DNA of 49,119 nt from contig JAHBMJ010001273.1 of the NCBI GenBank assembly GCA_018398765.1, positions 66,212-115,330 on the forward strand, written 5' to 3'. Source of the DNA: Chromera velia (taxonomy: Eukaryota > Sar > Chromeraceae). Every line of letters starts with the position of its first letter. Position 1 is the stretch's first letter. This document shows, one piece after another, positions 26,455 through 38,267 of this stretch. Below the pieces are notes generated by a model. The model was not told the origin of the DNA, searched no databases, and worked only from the letters and a program-made list of their open reading frames with translations. Made by a program: the position numbers and the translations under genes.

Positions 26455-27480
26455 CTGCAGATCCTAGCTGCAGATCAGGCTGGGGAGGCTGGGCTGTAAG
26501 GCCTGCGGGGTTCATGGTGGCGTCAGCAAGCTGCGCATTGACTCCGTTGGTGTGATGGGTTGTGGGTGGCATAATGGTGGTGGGGTCACTGTTATTAATG
26601 GGCACACTGACAAACTTGAAGAGGCTCTTAATATTCTAGATTTTCCAGAGAGCCAAGGCGGAGTAGACAGCCATATCAAACCCACCTTCTTTGTTGCGCA
26701 GGCCTCTCTCTGGTATCATCCTACGACCAACGGCCGCTTTATAGGATTCGTGTTGAGTGGCGACCTTCCTAATGAGTGCGACTCCCCAAACGAAGGGGCC
26801 CAGTTGCTTTAATTTCTGGTAGGGGCCCTGCAACAGCCCTGCAAAGAGGGAGATTATGGAAGGGAACTATGCTGCTCTAAAGAGAAGGAGGGGGCGGAAG
26901 TCTTCGCCACATCTGGTGTCTACGATACACTCGAGAAGGTTGATGGAATTCTCCCAATTGTATACTCCAACATCGTCGATCTTAGGGTTTCTGAGGGCAG
27001 TGGACTTTTGGACGCGAGGGATTGCCCCGTTGTATCTAGTCATCAGCTCTTCCTACTATTCTTCGAACCATGTCAGGTTGCCTCAGGCGATCATGATCGG
27101 GATAATTTCCCCCAGCTGCCTTGCCTACTCAGGCAGGAAGGTGAAGGTGCCGAGGCCCAGCTTGTACGTGGTTCTAAGTTGAGTTGGAGTCCAGTTGACA
27201 GGGGACTTCAGTGCCATCTTGAAGGGGAGCGCGTTGTAGTTCGATTGATCCTCTAGCATCTCTTTTTCAGGAGGAGCAAAGGGTCGGAGGGGGGCAACGA
27301 TGGTCTCAATATTTTCGTGCACATACAGGAACGTGGCGATCGATCTTCCCCTTTGAATGTTAATAACGGTAATCGAAACCTCGTTTTCGGTCTCCTGGTT
27401 GTTCTGATTCTACACGTTTGCCATTCTGAAAAGAGACTGTGAAAGAGGCAAGCGAGCAATGGAAGGAAGGGACTGAATAA
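26455..27480 (-). other. decayed minus-strand coding remnants, family unknown
   Basis: Two open pieces stand out: 27125-27322 (with APPEKEMLEDQSNYNALPF and TTYKLGLGTFTFLPE) and 26636-26833 (GPYQKLKQLGPFVWGVALI). They look like parts of one product of a transposable element. I do not recognise the family. Confidence 0.3.
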
Positions 27481-27489
27481 GTTGCTTCG

Positions 27490-27592
27490 CCAGAAGGACA
27501 ATCATCTCTCTTACTCTGTATCAACGAATAGAAGCAAAAGGAAGGACAATCGTCTCTCTTACTCTGTATCAACGAATAGAAGCAAAAGAAGA
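27490..27592. repeat. direct tandem duplication, about 48-bp unit, two copies
   Basis: Two adjacent copies of a unit containing GACAATCGTCTCTCTTACTC and CAACGAATAGAAGCAAAAG are nearly identical. Confidence 0.85.
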
Positions 27593-27779
27593 ATTTGTAT
27601 GAAACAGAAGAATGTTTTCGATTCTGCAGTTTATGAGACTGAGAAGAAGGTTCTGACTGTGTAGCCTTGACTTTTTGTGAGAATTGTGAAAGAGGAGACT
27701 TACGCTGAATTATTCAAAAATTATTTCATGTCGTTTGACATGCATGCATGCAATGAAATGTATAATTTTTTTATTTTTC

Positions 27780-28830
27780 GACGCGTAAGCCGAAAATTAC
27801 ACGTGTTGACCTTGTCGGCTCTAAGAGAGTCCTCTCCACTGCATACTCTCCTGAGACATAAGGGAGGATAGAGAGAACAAACGCAGACATCAAAAATATA
27901 ATCTCAAATTATGTGGAAGAAAATGTAGGGGATTGGGATGACCTTCTCTGCTTCGCAGCATGGAATCATAACAGCACATATGAGACAAGCGAAGTCATAT
28001 TTGGCAAAAAACCGCCGCATCCGACCAAGCTCCTTGCCGATTTGCAGGAAAACAAGGAATTCTTGCTGCAAGATTACGCAGATGTGCTTGCGGCCTCATT
28101 GAAAAAAAAAACGAAGATCTTAGAAAGCTCTTTCAGTCTGCGGCAGAACAGAAAATGCGAAAAAAACTGAAAAAGAACGGAAAAAAAATTCGCATATATG
28201 AGAGAGGAGATTACGTGTGGTGTATGCGAGGAACAAGGAAGGACAGACGTCTCAGTAAAGGCCTATCTCCCACCTACGACGGTCCTTACCTTGTCACGGA
28301 CGTGAAGCTCTCCAGTGCTGTCGCCATACGCCGCCCAGGTTCTCAACAGACGATCACAATCTCACGCTGAAGACTGAAACCGTTCCTCTCTAGGAACTTA
28401 GAAGAGAACGATCTCATTGAGGCCTCGGTCGAAGACAAGAACAAGGAGATGATCGACCTGAACGATGAAGAAGAAGATAGAGATGACGTCGATGAAGCAA
28501 GAGAGCTGGAGGACGATGAAACAGAAGGACGAGCGAGAGCAGCGCCTCAGTGAAAAAGAAAGGGAGGCGCGGCAGCTGGGGTTCAGAAATGGTAAAGAAC
28601 AGGCGAGTCAGATCAAGAAGAAGGTGATATAGAAGAGAAAAAAGAGTATGAAGTCCAGAGGGTTTGTGGGAGATGCACAATGAATGGACGTACGCAGTAC
28701 TTCGTGAAATACAAGGGGTACGAGAAGATATTGGACAGACGAGACGGACATGTCTTGCCCCGATCTTGTGGCAGAGTGGATGCAAAAGAACTTGCATCCC
28801 AAGGCCATTCAGACCTCTAGCGGGATGGCA
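27780..28830 (+). mobile_element. fossil chromovirus piece: integrase end plus chromodomain
   Basis: The plus-strand reading carries the end of a Ty3/gypsy integrase core (GRIERTNADIKN-like, containing the last acidic catalytic residue; then LLCFAAWNHNSTYETSEVIF), the integrase C-terminal domain (28155-28370: RIYERGDYVWCMRGTRKDRR, then LSPTYDGPYLV), an acidic linker, and a chromodomain-like segment near 28640-28800 (EYEVQRVCGR, then TQYFVKYKGY). It is broken. It lies opposite in orientation to the gag-pol remnant at 30.67-37.22 kb, so it is either a second copy or a rearranged part of the same one. Confidence 0.65.
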
Positions 28831-29407
28831 TGAAGAGGGAAGGCATGAAGGAAACAGAAAGATGAAAGAAGGAGACAACTACCAAGCCGTCTCGTCAATG
28901 TGAACCATCGAGCCTCAACTTGCATCACATGTAGACGGAACAAACAAGAAGAATGGGAGGCTCTACACCAGGCAGTAGAGAGGCAACACACAGACAACTT
29001 GGAAAGAGATAAAGACGGTGAGAACGGATGTCATTTTAATGAACTGCTTTGCTTCGTTTACCTTATTGTCTCAAAATATCGTCCTTCTTTCATTTTTGGC
29101 CGTCTCCTCAACGTCTGGCTCATTCTTGCAACAAAAAAGCGTTCTCAGTTGCAAGCATGGACCAAAAGGGAAGCACTCGACTCTCTCGAGTGCAGCACGT
29201 ACAAAGAAGGAAAAGGGAAAAACAATGGGGATCATCAGAGGTTCGTCGTGATCAAAGAGACGCAACACACCTCCAGATTCCAACACATTCTCACAACTTC
29301 CACATTTCACACACGCGCCCCGCTCATTCACATATGGTTAACAACGTGCCAACGCGTTTATAAACGAGTACTAGTGGATGGAAATAAGTTCTTGGTGACG
29401 GGAACCT
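28831..29407. other. spacer, no gene recognised
   Basis: Open frames on both strands (28900-29421 plus, 29071-29331 minus) lack recognisable motifs. This could be a chromovirus 3' region. Confidence 0.3.
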
Positions 29408-29775
29408 CAGTGATGGACTGACATGGCGAACGAGGGGGCGTAAAAGATGATGGGCAAGTTGAAGATCGTCGCTTAAGACGAACATTGTCGTAGAGATAGG
29501 GTGGCCTTCATGATCTCGGTATACGTGAACATTGAGGTGATGGCGATGTAGATGCTCAGTGTTGCTACCTGCAGGCACAAAAGAAAAGTGATTCACGAAT
29601 ATTATGAAGTGTAAGTGATTGAAATAAGAACATTTGCTCAGCTGGCACGGCAATTAAAAGAGATGATGGTTCGAGAGTTCTCGTATGCCAGCCCCAGCAG
29701 AGCGGAGTACTGGCAGGGTTCCTGGTAGGCCCACACACCATACGGGAGGCCAGTCAGGAATCGGCTGTCACCTGC
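29408..29775 (-). pseudogene. amino-acid-permease-like fragment with an intron
   Basis: Minus-strand exon-like piece 29775-29650, after acceptor GAGCAG, reads DSRFLTGLPYGVWAYQEPCQ then YSALLGLAYENSRT. This resembles the APC permease stretch in which LPFAIWFFLGFE is followed by AEEarNPxR. A second piece after acceptor CCTGCAG (29572 down) reads VATLSIYIAITSMFTYTEIM, a membrane segment. The first piece is closed soon after by a stop, and the second contains a stop within about 30 codons. It is probably a captured or relict host gene fragment. The match is by eye and weak. Confidence 0.3.
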
Positions 29776-30672
29776 TCAAGCTATCTCTGAACATCGAGAG
29801 TAAGAACAGCTTCCCTGGTCTATGGAGCGACCACAAATTAGCGATGCACAAAGCGGTGTATTGATTGATTGACTAGGAGACGGTGACTCATCATGCTCAC
29901 CATATGTCTCAGAGTAGACTTATACAAAATGACAAACACTTAATCAATTGAAATAAACATTCATACTGACTTTGAATTGACGATCCTCGAAGTTGAGGGC
30001 ATGGTGTGGAACCAGGTGGTGAGTGACTGGGTGGAGACGAGGGCGTTGTGCCTCGTACTGCCAGATACCCCTCTTACCGGGCTCGGCAGCAGTGCCTGCG
30101 AAAAAGCCCCCCGGGAGTGCATGTATGAATGTTTATGTATGTGTATGTATATCGTGTCAGTCTTCAGGTAAGTGGCTGACGTATGGATGAACAGATTGAG
30201 AAACACGAATGATAGAAGTGCGAGGCTCAGTCACAGAAAACTAAGGATAAACGACAAGAGGTCGTCACTGATTTGCGCTGAAAGCTCGAGGCCTGCGAGG
30301 GCTGTATACCCAACCGACGTACACGAGACTCGTAGTTGACCTCTCACGAAAGGAAATCAGGATGTTGATTAGGCTATGGACCACCAACCAAAACACTGAT
30401 CCCAAGTTGTACGACGAAGCTGAGAAGATTGATAGACGTAGAAGATCTACAGAGACGTCATCCAATGCAAGCAAAGTACCGATGTTGTTTGGCTTATTCT
30501 CTATAAAAGGAAGAGGCATACTACAGCCAGATGTCCCTTCATGGCATACAATGTTCCTTCTATATAAAAACACAAGCTCATTTCATGCAGTCTCATATAA
30601 TATAGGGATCGATGCGTATCACTTCCATTACGTGACCCGCAGAGCTTCTCAGTTGAACCGATAGGCTGAAAC
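29776..30672. other. spacer between element pieces, no gene recognised
   Basis: Frames at 29961-30206 (minus) and 30362-30664 (plus) have no motif that I can name. Confidence 0.3.
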
Positions 30673-30993
30673 TTACGCGTATGGACCTGCTCCGCGCCAA
30701 ACAACTGTTGTTTGCGCGTTGACAGCAAGAACAACGGGGTCGAGGAGACTCGCACCTTTATCGGACTGCAACTTCAACGGAGCACCGAAGCGGGTGAGTA
30801 AATTCTGTACAAGCGCTCGTGCGATAGTGGTTGCCTTCAAATCTTTTAGAGGAACCAATTCTATCTTTTAGAGGACAGACAGAGGATCGTAAGAATGTGT
30901 TTGTTTCCACGGTCTGTGGTAGGAAGAGGGCCGATACAATCGAAAGAGAAGCTTTCAAGTGGAGAATCAGTAAGGATTTGAGGTTCGTATGGG

Positions 30994-32338
30994 CAGTGCA
31001 TGGGAAGCAATTACTGTAATTGCAATTATTACAATTAATTGAAAGCAATAATTGCTTGCTAGCATCTAGCTCTCAGCAATTTATTGCAATTAATTGTATA
31101 CTTTAGGGGTCTGAAAGATGTTAAAGAAATGCTAACAAACAGTGGTGATGCGGCGCCGGCGCCATAATCGCGCGCCGCATCACGCACGTGGGCAGGCCGC
31201 ATGTGTAGGGCGCCACAGCATATATAGTAGGGCGCCAGTCCACCGTCTACTGCATGTGGTGCAAAATTATTCGGCTCTGCACGCAACAAAACCGGCTTGG
31301 CCAAGTCTTGTCTAACCTTTGTCCAGTTATAAGAAGTCACCAAGACCACTGACCATGACACAACATACTGCTTTGTGCACTGATCTTGACTGTTTTGATT
31401 CATTGACAAGTATACGTAGACCAGCATGAAGCCTGAGCAGATTTTCAAAATCTTTTTTGGTCAGACCCCAATCGAGGGGACGGAAACAAAGAATGATAAA
31501 GATAAAGTCGTTAAAGGAAAGTACAAATGTTTGATCTGCAAGAAACACGGGAAGCAGACTTCCTTATCGTTCTCTAAAGGTGCAAAGTATACAGCTGCCG
31601 GGACACACGTCAACTCAAGGCACGAGAACGAGTTGAAAGACTACATTTCGAAGCAACAGTCGGGAGGGGTAGACATTCATGTCTTTTTGAACTCCGTCGC
31701 AAAATACGAGAAGAAGACACAGGATTTCCATGACTGGATCGATTTGATCGTGGTGAAGATGCAATTCCTTGCAAACTGCTTACGATTCCCTAGATGGACA
31801 GATGCGATCGCAACATGCATATGTGATGGTGTGTCATGGTTACATATATATGGTATTCATTTTAAAACATTGGTTATGTAAGTGTCTTTATCATACCACT
31901 TGCAGTGATGGTGCCACTCAAATTTTTCAATTGCAATTCATTCAAAAGAATACGTTTTTTCTATTCAAGAACATGCTATGAATACTAGACTATAAGTTGT
32001 TACCTAGTTATTGTATGTATAGCATAACATATATTATAAATTATAATATATATTATAGTATATATACCAACAAGTTGATAACTTAACAACTATTTTTCAT
32101 TATCAATCACTTTTATATAAGTTTTAACTCTTCCAATTTAGGTTTGAACTCTTCTAATCTACCAAAAAATCGTTTTAAAACATTGAATAAGGCCTCATAA
32201 ACGCTCCATAACTCATATATTCGGTTTAAATAAGTCAATTCTTAAAGATATAAGCAATTATTGGCAATTAATTGCAATTATTGCTTGGGCTAAGCTTTTT
32301 TTAGCAATTAAATTACAATTTGATTGTCCCATACACTG
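30994..32338 (+). mobile_element. hAT-type DNA transposon, 1345 bp, inside the integrase
   Basis: Inverted ends are CAGTGCATGGGA and TCCCATACACTG. They are flanked by 8-bp duplications CGTATGGG (30986-30993) and TGTATGGG (32339-32346), differing at one base. Subterminal regions are packed with CAATTA/TAATTG words on both sides. It carries a zinc-finger frame (31426-31881) on the plus strand. It separates the integrase zinc-binding part from the integrase core of the surrounding chromovirus, so it is younger than that element. Confidence 0.75.
31426..31881 (+). CDS. BED-type zinc-finger N-terminus of a hAT transposase
   Basis: The frame encodes 151 residues. Near residues 35-70 KYKCLICKKHGK is followed by THVNSRHENEL, giving a C-x2-C and H-x4-H spacing typical of BED fingers. 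Beyond it a KTQDFHDWIDLIVVKMQFLA helix resembles the stretch between the finger and the catalytic core in hAT proteins. The catalytic domain is missing, so the gene is a truncated remnant carried by a non-autonomous element, although a DNA-binding protein could still be made. Confidence 0.5.
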   Translation: MKPEQIFKIFFGQTPIEGTETKNDKDKVVKGKYKCLICKKHGKQTSLSFSKGAKYTAAGTHVNSRHENELKDYISKQQSGGVDIHVFLNSVAKYEKKTQDFHDWIDLIVVKMQFLANCLRFPRWTDAIATCICDGVSWLHIYGIHFKTLVM

Positions 32339-32979
32339 TGTATGGGTGCAGTTCTTTGGCTCTTTTTCTTCTCTGGCACTCTCGGCATGTGTAAATGAAT
32401 CTGTAGACATATGAATACATGCCGTCCCAGTAGTAACGTTCGGAAAGAGACCGGATAATGTGATAGACGCCGCAGTGCATAGCTAGCAAGTGACTGTAGT
32501 TGTCCTTCAGAAGTTGTTCTTTCATGCTCTTTGGGACTGAGAGGAGGAATCTGACTCTCTTCTGATGCCCGTTTGCAGGTGGAAGAATCCGAAGGAGGAG
32601 GCCTTCGTGCAATGTGTAGAGTGGAGCTTCTGAAATGAGACGAATTCGTTCATGATAGGTCAGACCGGGAGGAATTCTTCCTCCTTCGATGTAGCGAATC
32701 ATTCGGTTGAGTTCTGTATCTTCCCTCTGTGCTGCCTTGACTTCTTCTACTGAGTGGGGTGCAGTAAGGACGGGAGCTGGCAAGGGCTTGCTTGGAGAAG
32801 ATTTCTCCGTTTTCTTTCCCTTCTTGTTTTTATCTCTCTCTTCTGGTTCTATCCCCTCTCCTTCTTTCTCCTCTCTTTGTACTTGTCCTGCTTTATAGAC
32901 TGCAATTATAACCAAGTCGTCAGAGTCGGAATCGTCTCTTTCTAATAGATCTCATTCGTTCACAAAACACTCTCTAGTT

Positions 32980-33470
32980 AGTGAGTCTGTATCCTGGTGA
33001 AACTTTCCTGGTTTGTACACAACTTTAAAATCATACCCAGCAAGTTAAAGGGACATTCTCATGAGTTTGAGGTTTGGATCTCGTTGTTTCTTCAACCACT
33101 CAAGAGCTCTGTGATCTGTCTTTACAATGAATTGTCGACCTCATAACCATTGCTTATACTTGTTGATTCCGAAAAGGATACTCTGACATTCCAGTTCGGA
33201 GATGTGCCAAGACCTCTCAAGGCTGTTCAAACGTCATGAAGCGTAGGCAATCACGTGCTCTCCCCTTCCGTCTTCTCTTTCTTGTTTCAAAATTGCAGAC
33301 AACGCCTGGTTGGAAGCATCGCAGCTGAGGATAAATGAAGCGTCCAACCGTGGATGAGAGAGAACGGGCAAAGAGGTCAAGATGGATTTTAGGTGGTCAA
33401 ACTGTTGCTCTGTTTCCTCCCATTTGAATTTTTGATCCTTTGTGGTCAGGTTATAGAAAGGACTTGCATG
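32980..33470 (-). other. chromovirus RNase H domain
   Basis: DASFILSCDASNQALSAILK (start of the domain) is followed further on by VKTDHRALEWLKKQ and AGYDFKVVYKPGK, the standard Ty3/gypsy RNase H signature. Confidence 0.7.
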
Positions 33471-34480
33471 CTTTGTATAGTTCCCTACATGGCAATGAAA
33501 AAATCCTGTTAAGCCAAGAAAGCCTCTTACTTCCTTCACGTTTGTTGGAGGTCTGGCGTTTTGTATGTACTCTCTTTTCTCGGGTGAAAGAGAAATGCCG
33601 TTTTCATTCATAACAAAACCGAGAGAGGTGCACTCCTTCTGTCCGAACAAACATTTCAAGAACGCCAACTTTGCCCCCACTTTCTATAGTCTGGTGAGCA
33701 TTGTGTGAAGATCTTGGAAGTGCTGTTCAAGTGTCGGAGAGCTAACGAGCAGATCATCTATGTAGCAATATACACATGTTCCCATGAGATCAGCAAGCAA
33801 TTTGTCCATTGTTGACTGCAGTAGGGCTGGTCCGCACTGAATTCCAAAGGGCACCCGCAAGAACCGGAACGAGCCCCGGTGGCAGGCAAAGGTGAGCTTG
33901 TGGGTGTCCTTTTCTTTTACCTTGAGTTAGATAAACGCTTGAGTCAAGTCGATAACTGAAAAGACTCTCTTGTTTTGTAACTGTCTCATGATGTCAGAAA
34001 TGTGCGGAAGGGGCCATTTAATTTTCTTGAGACGGGAGTTCAGTGCCCGAAAGTCAACGCAAAGTCTGACTTTTCTGTTTTTCTTGCAAACGCAAACGAA
34101 AGGAGCAGACCACTCACTGAAGCTTTCCTTTATTATTCCTTTCTCCAGCCATTCGTCAATTTGTTCGTCGATGTCCTCCCTCATCGCGAGAGGCACTTGT
34201 CTGGGCCGTTTGTAAACAGGATCTTCTGTTTTCGTTTTTATGGATGCCTCAACGCCTGTCAAAGTTCTTGGATTTCTCTTTATCGGATAGAGAGAGATGA
34301 ATTGTTTCAATAGAGTTTCCAGTCTGTCTTTATCTTTTTCTGATAAATTCGTTGCCTTTCTTACCGCCTCTTTGATTTCCTTTTCGGCTTGCTCCTTCTC
34401 TTCGGGCAGCAGCTCATCCGTTTCATTTATTTCATGTCCCGATATCTCTTTTGTGTCCCTACCTACACCCGAAATCGTGC
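33471..34480 (-). other. chromovirus reverse transcriptase domain
   Basis: RKVRLCVDFRALNSRLKK and FSVIDLTQAF are followed by a YIDD catalytic motif (about 33753-33764), then SLGFVMNENGISLSPEK and VRGFLGLTGFF from the connection region. The family is Ty3/gypsy. Confidence 0.8.
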
Positions 34481-34555
34481 AGTCTTGCTTTTTTGTCTTG
34501 TTTGGCAGATAAAAAGAGGAATAGGCATGTTCGTCTGATGTATCAGCAGTGCAGA

Positions 34556-35200
34556 TCATTGTGTGGGCCAAGAGAAAGTTGGGGGTAAAGAGAAGGGAGT
34601 CTGCATCGCATTCATGACAGGTACATGAACACATTGGTCATCTACTTCTACTACTGTATCCTGCACTTTGATTCCTGCAGGCATGAATCTGGTCCTTCGG
34701 CCTTCAACAAGTACATGTGCCCCATTGGGTATAAGAGAGTCATTTGGCAACCGGACTGTGAGAAGAGAGGTCTGTTTTGGAGGGAGAACAGCCTTCTTTT
34801 GGAGAAAGAGAGGGTTGCGTTCAAACGCTCTTTCTCTATTGAGTCTTTTCATTGGATAGAGAGGTACTTCTTTCTTTTTACCTCCCTCACTCGGTTTGAG
34901 TATCAAAACGTCAGGGTTGAAGCCCAAGGACAGAGAATGACTTACGAGGAAGTCACAACCAAGAATGCAGCTGTGTCTGATGGAGGAGGAAATAAAGAAT
35001 TTCTGTCTCCTTTTCTCTCCACCAATATACATGGACAATGCAATGCAGCCTTCATTGCTTAATTCTTTCCCCCCCTCACTTTTGATAGATAGAGGAATTC
35101 TGTATAATGAGAGGTGTGAATATTCTCTCTACATTCGTTTAAACACCTTTGCGTGCAGCAGACTGATGTCAGCACCCGAATCGACTAACGCTAGAACAGG
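34556..35200 (-). other. chromovirus aspartic protease region
   Basis: LALVDSGADISLLHAKV (about 35140-35190) has the DSGA active-site motif. Downstream SSIRHSCILGCDFLVSHSLS has the ILG.DFL flap-end motif. Confidence 0.7.
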
Positions 35201-35699
35201 AAAGGAGTCAGATTGCATGAACGAGATGGCGGAGCCGATACCAGTTTAGGTGAGAGAGATATGAGCAACGCGTGCATTATGTTTGTTTCCATAGTTGTGT
35301 GTAACTGCCCTTCCTTTTTCTTTCTGTGATTCTACGGTCGTACTCTGGGCCACGTTGGTTGTCTATGATCGGCCTTGGAACCCTTTTATTCCACTCGCAG
35401 ACGCTTCAGTGTTTTTGCTGTTACTGGAAAAGTCTAAGGTTGGGGTTAGTAGCTGTTCGGTTTGCCCCAGTGGCAAACGGAGGTAGACGGGGTCCTTAGT
35501 TCTAGTTTCATCTACCGTATCCCTGTGTGTGTGGAGGGGTGATTTGAGGTGGTCCTCTGTTCAGGTTGAAAGGCTGGTTTGGGCGGGGTGGAGGGTTGTT
35601 GAAATTTCTGTAGGGTTTATTTTATTAGTAGGGTTGTGCGGGTCTGGCTGCGAACGAGTCTGGTCTTCCTCCGTTGCCGAAAGGTCCTTCTAATCTAGA

Positions 35700-37222
35700 G
35701 CTCATGCGTAGTCCCAGTCGCTCGTCCCGTTTGAGTACGCGACAGGCAGCATGAATATGCCCCTTTTTGAAGCAATTATAGTTGCATTCGATTGAAAGTG
35801 AGAGGGAACACCCCTCTGGTGTTTGATTGCATATGCCCGCACAGCGGTCGCATTATGTTTTGTCACGTACGATATTCGTAGCAAGATTTACAATATCTGC
35901 AGCAAGGCGACCTCCCTTGGTCGAGATGGGGTTATGGTTCTGAGGGAAATTACCTCTGGGAATCATATGTGGCTAGGCCATTTGTGTTCTCGTCGGTGTT
36001 CTTACCTGGTCGTTCCATGAGTAGATCGACTGGTAAGTTGTTGAAGGATTAGCTCGATAGGTGGGAGGGGGGGTAGGAGTCAATTCGTTTAGTCCATCTT
36101 GGTCTTCTTCTGCTTTTATGGCTGAAACGTGACAAGAGACACTCGGAGCAACGAATGTATGCCTTTGTACGGAGGGCAACTCGTACGGTTTCGTTTGAGA
36201 GTCCTTTGATGAAGTGTTTGAAAACGTTAGATGAATTGATGTCCTTTCTGCTTTCATTGCAGAGGGTGCGATATTTGCTTGCAAAGTCATCCAAAGATTT
36301 AGTCAGTTTTTGTTTGAGAGAGATTCTGAACAGCCTTTCTTCTGCTGAGTCTTCAAGTTGATCTGCTTCTGTTAGCTGATATTCCTTGAAGAACAGATCA
36401 GTGAGTTGCTCAAGGTTGGTGAAAGAACACTCACGTCTGAGGGAACTGGTCATACCAGGTCTTTGCTTTTCCTGTGAGAGTAGAGGGAAAACAGATGTCG
36501 TGAAAATCAAGAAAATCCCAACGCATGCGATTGTACAGTCGCAGCAGTCTTCCCCAGTATGCTTTTGCTTGTGTTCGATCACCGAAGAAGGAAGGCAAAT
36601 CCATCTTCACTTTAGGCATATCTCTGTTCTGAAGGTTCGGTGGTGGAGGTCGGAATTCCTGACTGGCAGATGCACGCTGTGCGTTTGCGATTCCTCCAAT
36701 GACTGTGACAAGGTTGCCTTGCTCGTCAACTCTGAAAATCACTCCTTGATTTTGTAGGTCGATAAGTGTCCTTGGGTCGATACTCTGGAGAGGAATTCCT
36801 GTTCTTGCCACTCCTTGAGGGGGCTGAGCGACCGGAGGTACTTCTGGTGCTGCTGCAGCTGCTGGCAGTGCGGGAGCTGCTGCTTGTTGGTTGGGAGCTC
36901 CTTGCTGGTTTTGGGCTGCATTTGCTTCAACATCTACCATCTGAACATCTCCCTGTGCGTCGTGGTTGGCTTCTGCTGCTTGTGGGTGAGGAGGGAGATT
37001 ATGCTGGATAGGGTTGGGTTGTGGATCTTTCTGTGGAGGAGGCCCATCAGGTTGCTGGTCGTTGTTTATTTCAAAGTTTTGGGGTAGCAGATGGGCTGCT
37101 TTGGCTTTCGGCTGAACCTTAACTTTTGATGCTCCATTCGCTTTGGGTTATGCCTTGGGTTTTGGTTGTAGGTCCAGCTGTGCCTTTGGTTGTGCCTTTG
37201 TTTTCGCCTTCGCTCGTGGCAT
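35700..37222 (-). other. chromovirus gag with zinc knuckle
   Basis: A basic start (MPRAKAKTKAQPKAQ) is followed by a Pro/Gln/Ala-rich stretch. Then comes the capsid-like core (MDLPSFFGDRTQAKAYWGRL; LTDLFFKEYQLTE; FKHFIKGLSNETVRVALRTK). Near 35750 is a CNYNCFKKGHIHAAC stretch resembling a CCHC knuckle. The frame is broken in places. Confidence 0.65.
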
Positions 37223-38267
37223 CGTGAGAAGAGCAGTAGGGACAGGGATCAGTCAAACAAAACCAGCGGCTATTGGAGACGAGATAAGGGGGTAAAAGGA
37301 GGTGTTTTTCGGCAATGTACCTTTCTTATTGTGAGGTGTCAAGACCGAGTGCCTTGAGTGTTCATGAAGACTGACGGTTGTATGCCCACACGTAGTACGT
37401 GTACTGATCTAATAAGAAGACTTTCTCGTTCTCTGGACTCTTGATGATTCAGAAGTCAAAGTTTCTTTTGAGGGTTCTTTCTGTTAGAAGGCGTGCTTGT
37501 TCGTTTCTGTCAGAAGAAGGCAGATACAGAGGTTCTCCCAGAAGGACGAATTTTGAAGCCTTCCTTGCACGGGGAGAAGCTTGATCGAAATCGATAGGTG
37601 GTCTCTTCAAATGGGATAGCTGTTGATCAAAGTTGTTTAATAGAGTATGTTGGTTGATTCCTACTGTTTGTATCTGAATTTTCTGCAGCGTTTCGCAGCC
37701 AGGTGCTGTTTTGGATGCAATCTTTTCAAAGGAAATGAAAGGGTACACAGGGAGGATTTGGGTAGCACTTCATGTCTCGGTCCTATTTTGAGAAGAGGTT
37801 TCGGCAAAGTCTTAGATTTCTGCTTGGGAGCGGAGATCGATCACGGTGATATCACTGTTGGACGGGGAAGAAGGAAGGGACAAAAGTTTCACGGTGGCAG
37901 TGCAGATGTAGAGGCAGCTTCGGCAAGCCGGTGATAGCAGGATCAAGAAGAGCTATTCATGACCAGGTTTTGACCAGCTTCTTGTTAAAGGGACACTAAT
38001 GTTTTGGTTTGGGTACAGCCAAGTCAAGAAGATGAAGATGAGTCTGAATGTGGAGCACACGCAGGTGCCTGTTTCTGAAGGACAAGTAAAGACTGAAGAG
38101 CTCGATCTTTTCTTTTTGGCGGCGAGTTGGTTCCTTGATGAGGAAGAGGGTAGTGGAGGATGTCTGGATGCTCAGAGAGGATCTCGCTTCTTCCGTCGTT
38201 TTGGCAAGTCTTGTTGTGCTGTCAGAAGAGCTTGGAGAGTTCGACTCTTGCTGGCGATGTCACCACG

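Larger units (their letters stand above)
30673..32915 (-). other. chromovirus integrase region (interrupted)
   Basis: The part right of the hAT insertion holds the zinc-binding HHCC domain (LLAMHCGVYHIIRSLSERYY, then YTCRECQRRK). The part left of the hAT insertion holds core sequence with ALVQNLLTRFGAPLKLQSDKG, containing the second catalytic aspartate. Confidence 0.7.

Noticed and set aside
28900-29421. 173-codon plus-strand frame
   Set aside because: No recognisable domain, and composition changes along its length; treated as chance or element-derived.
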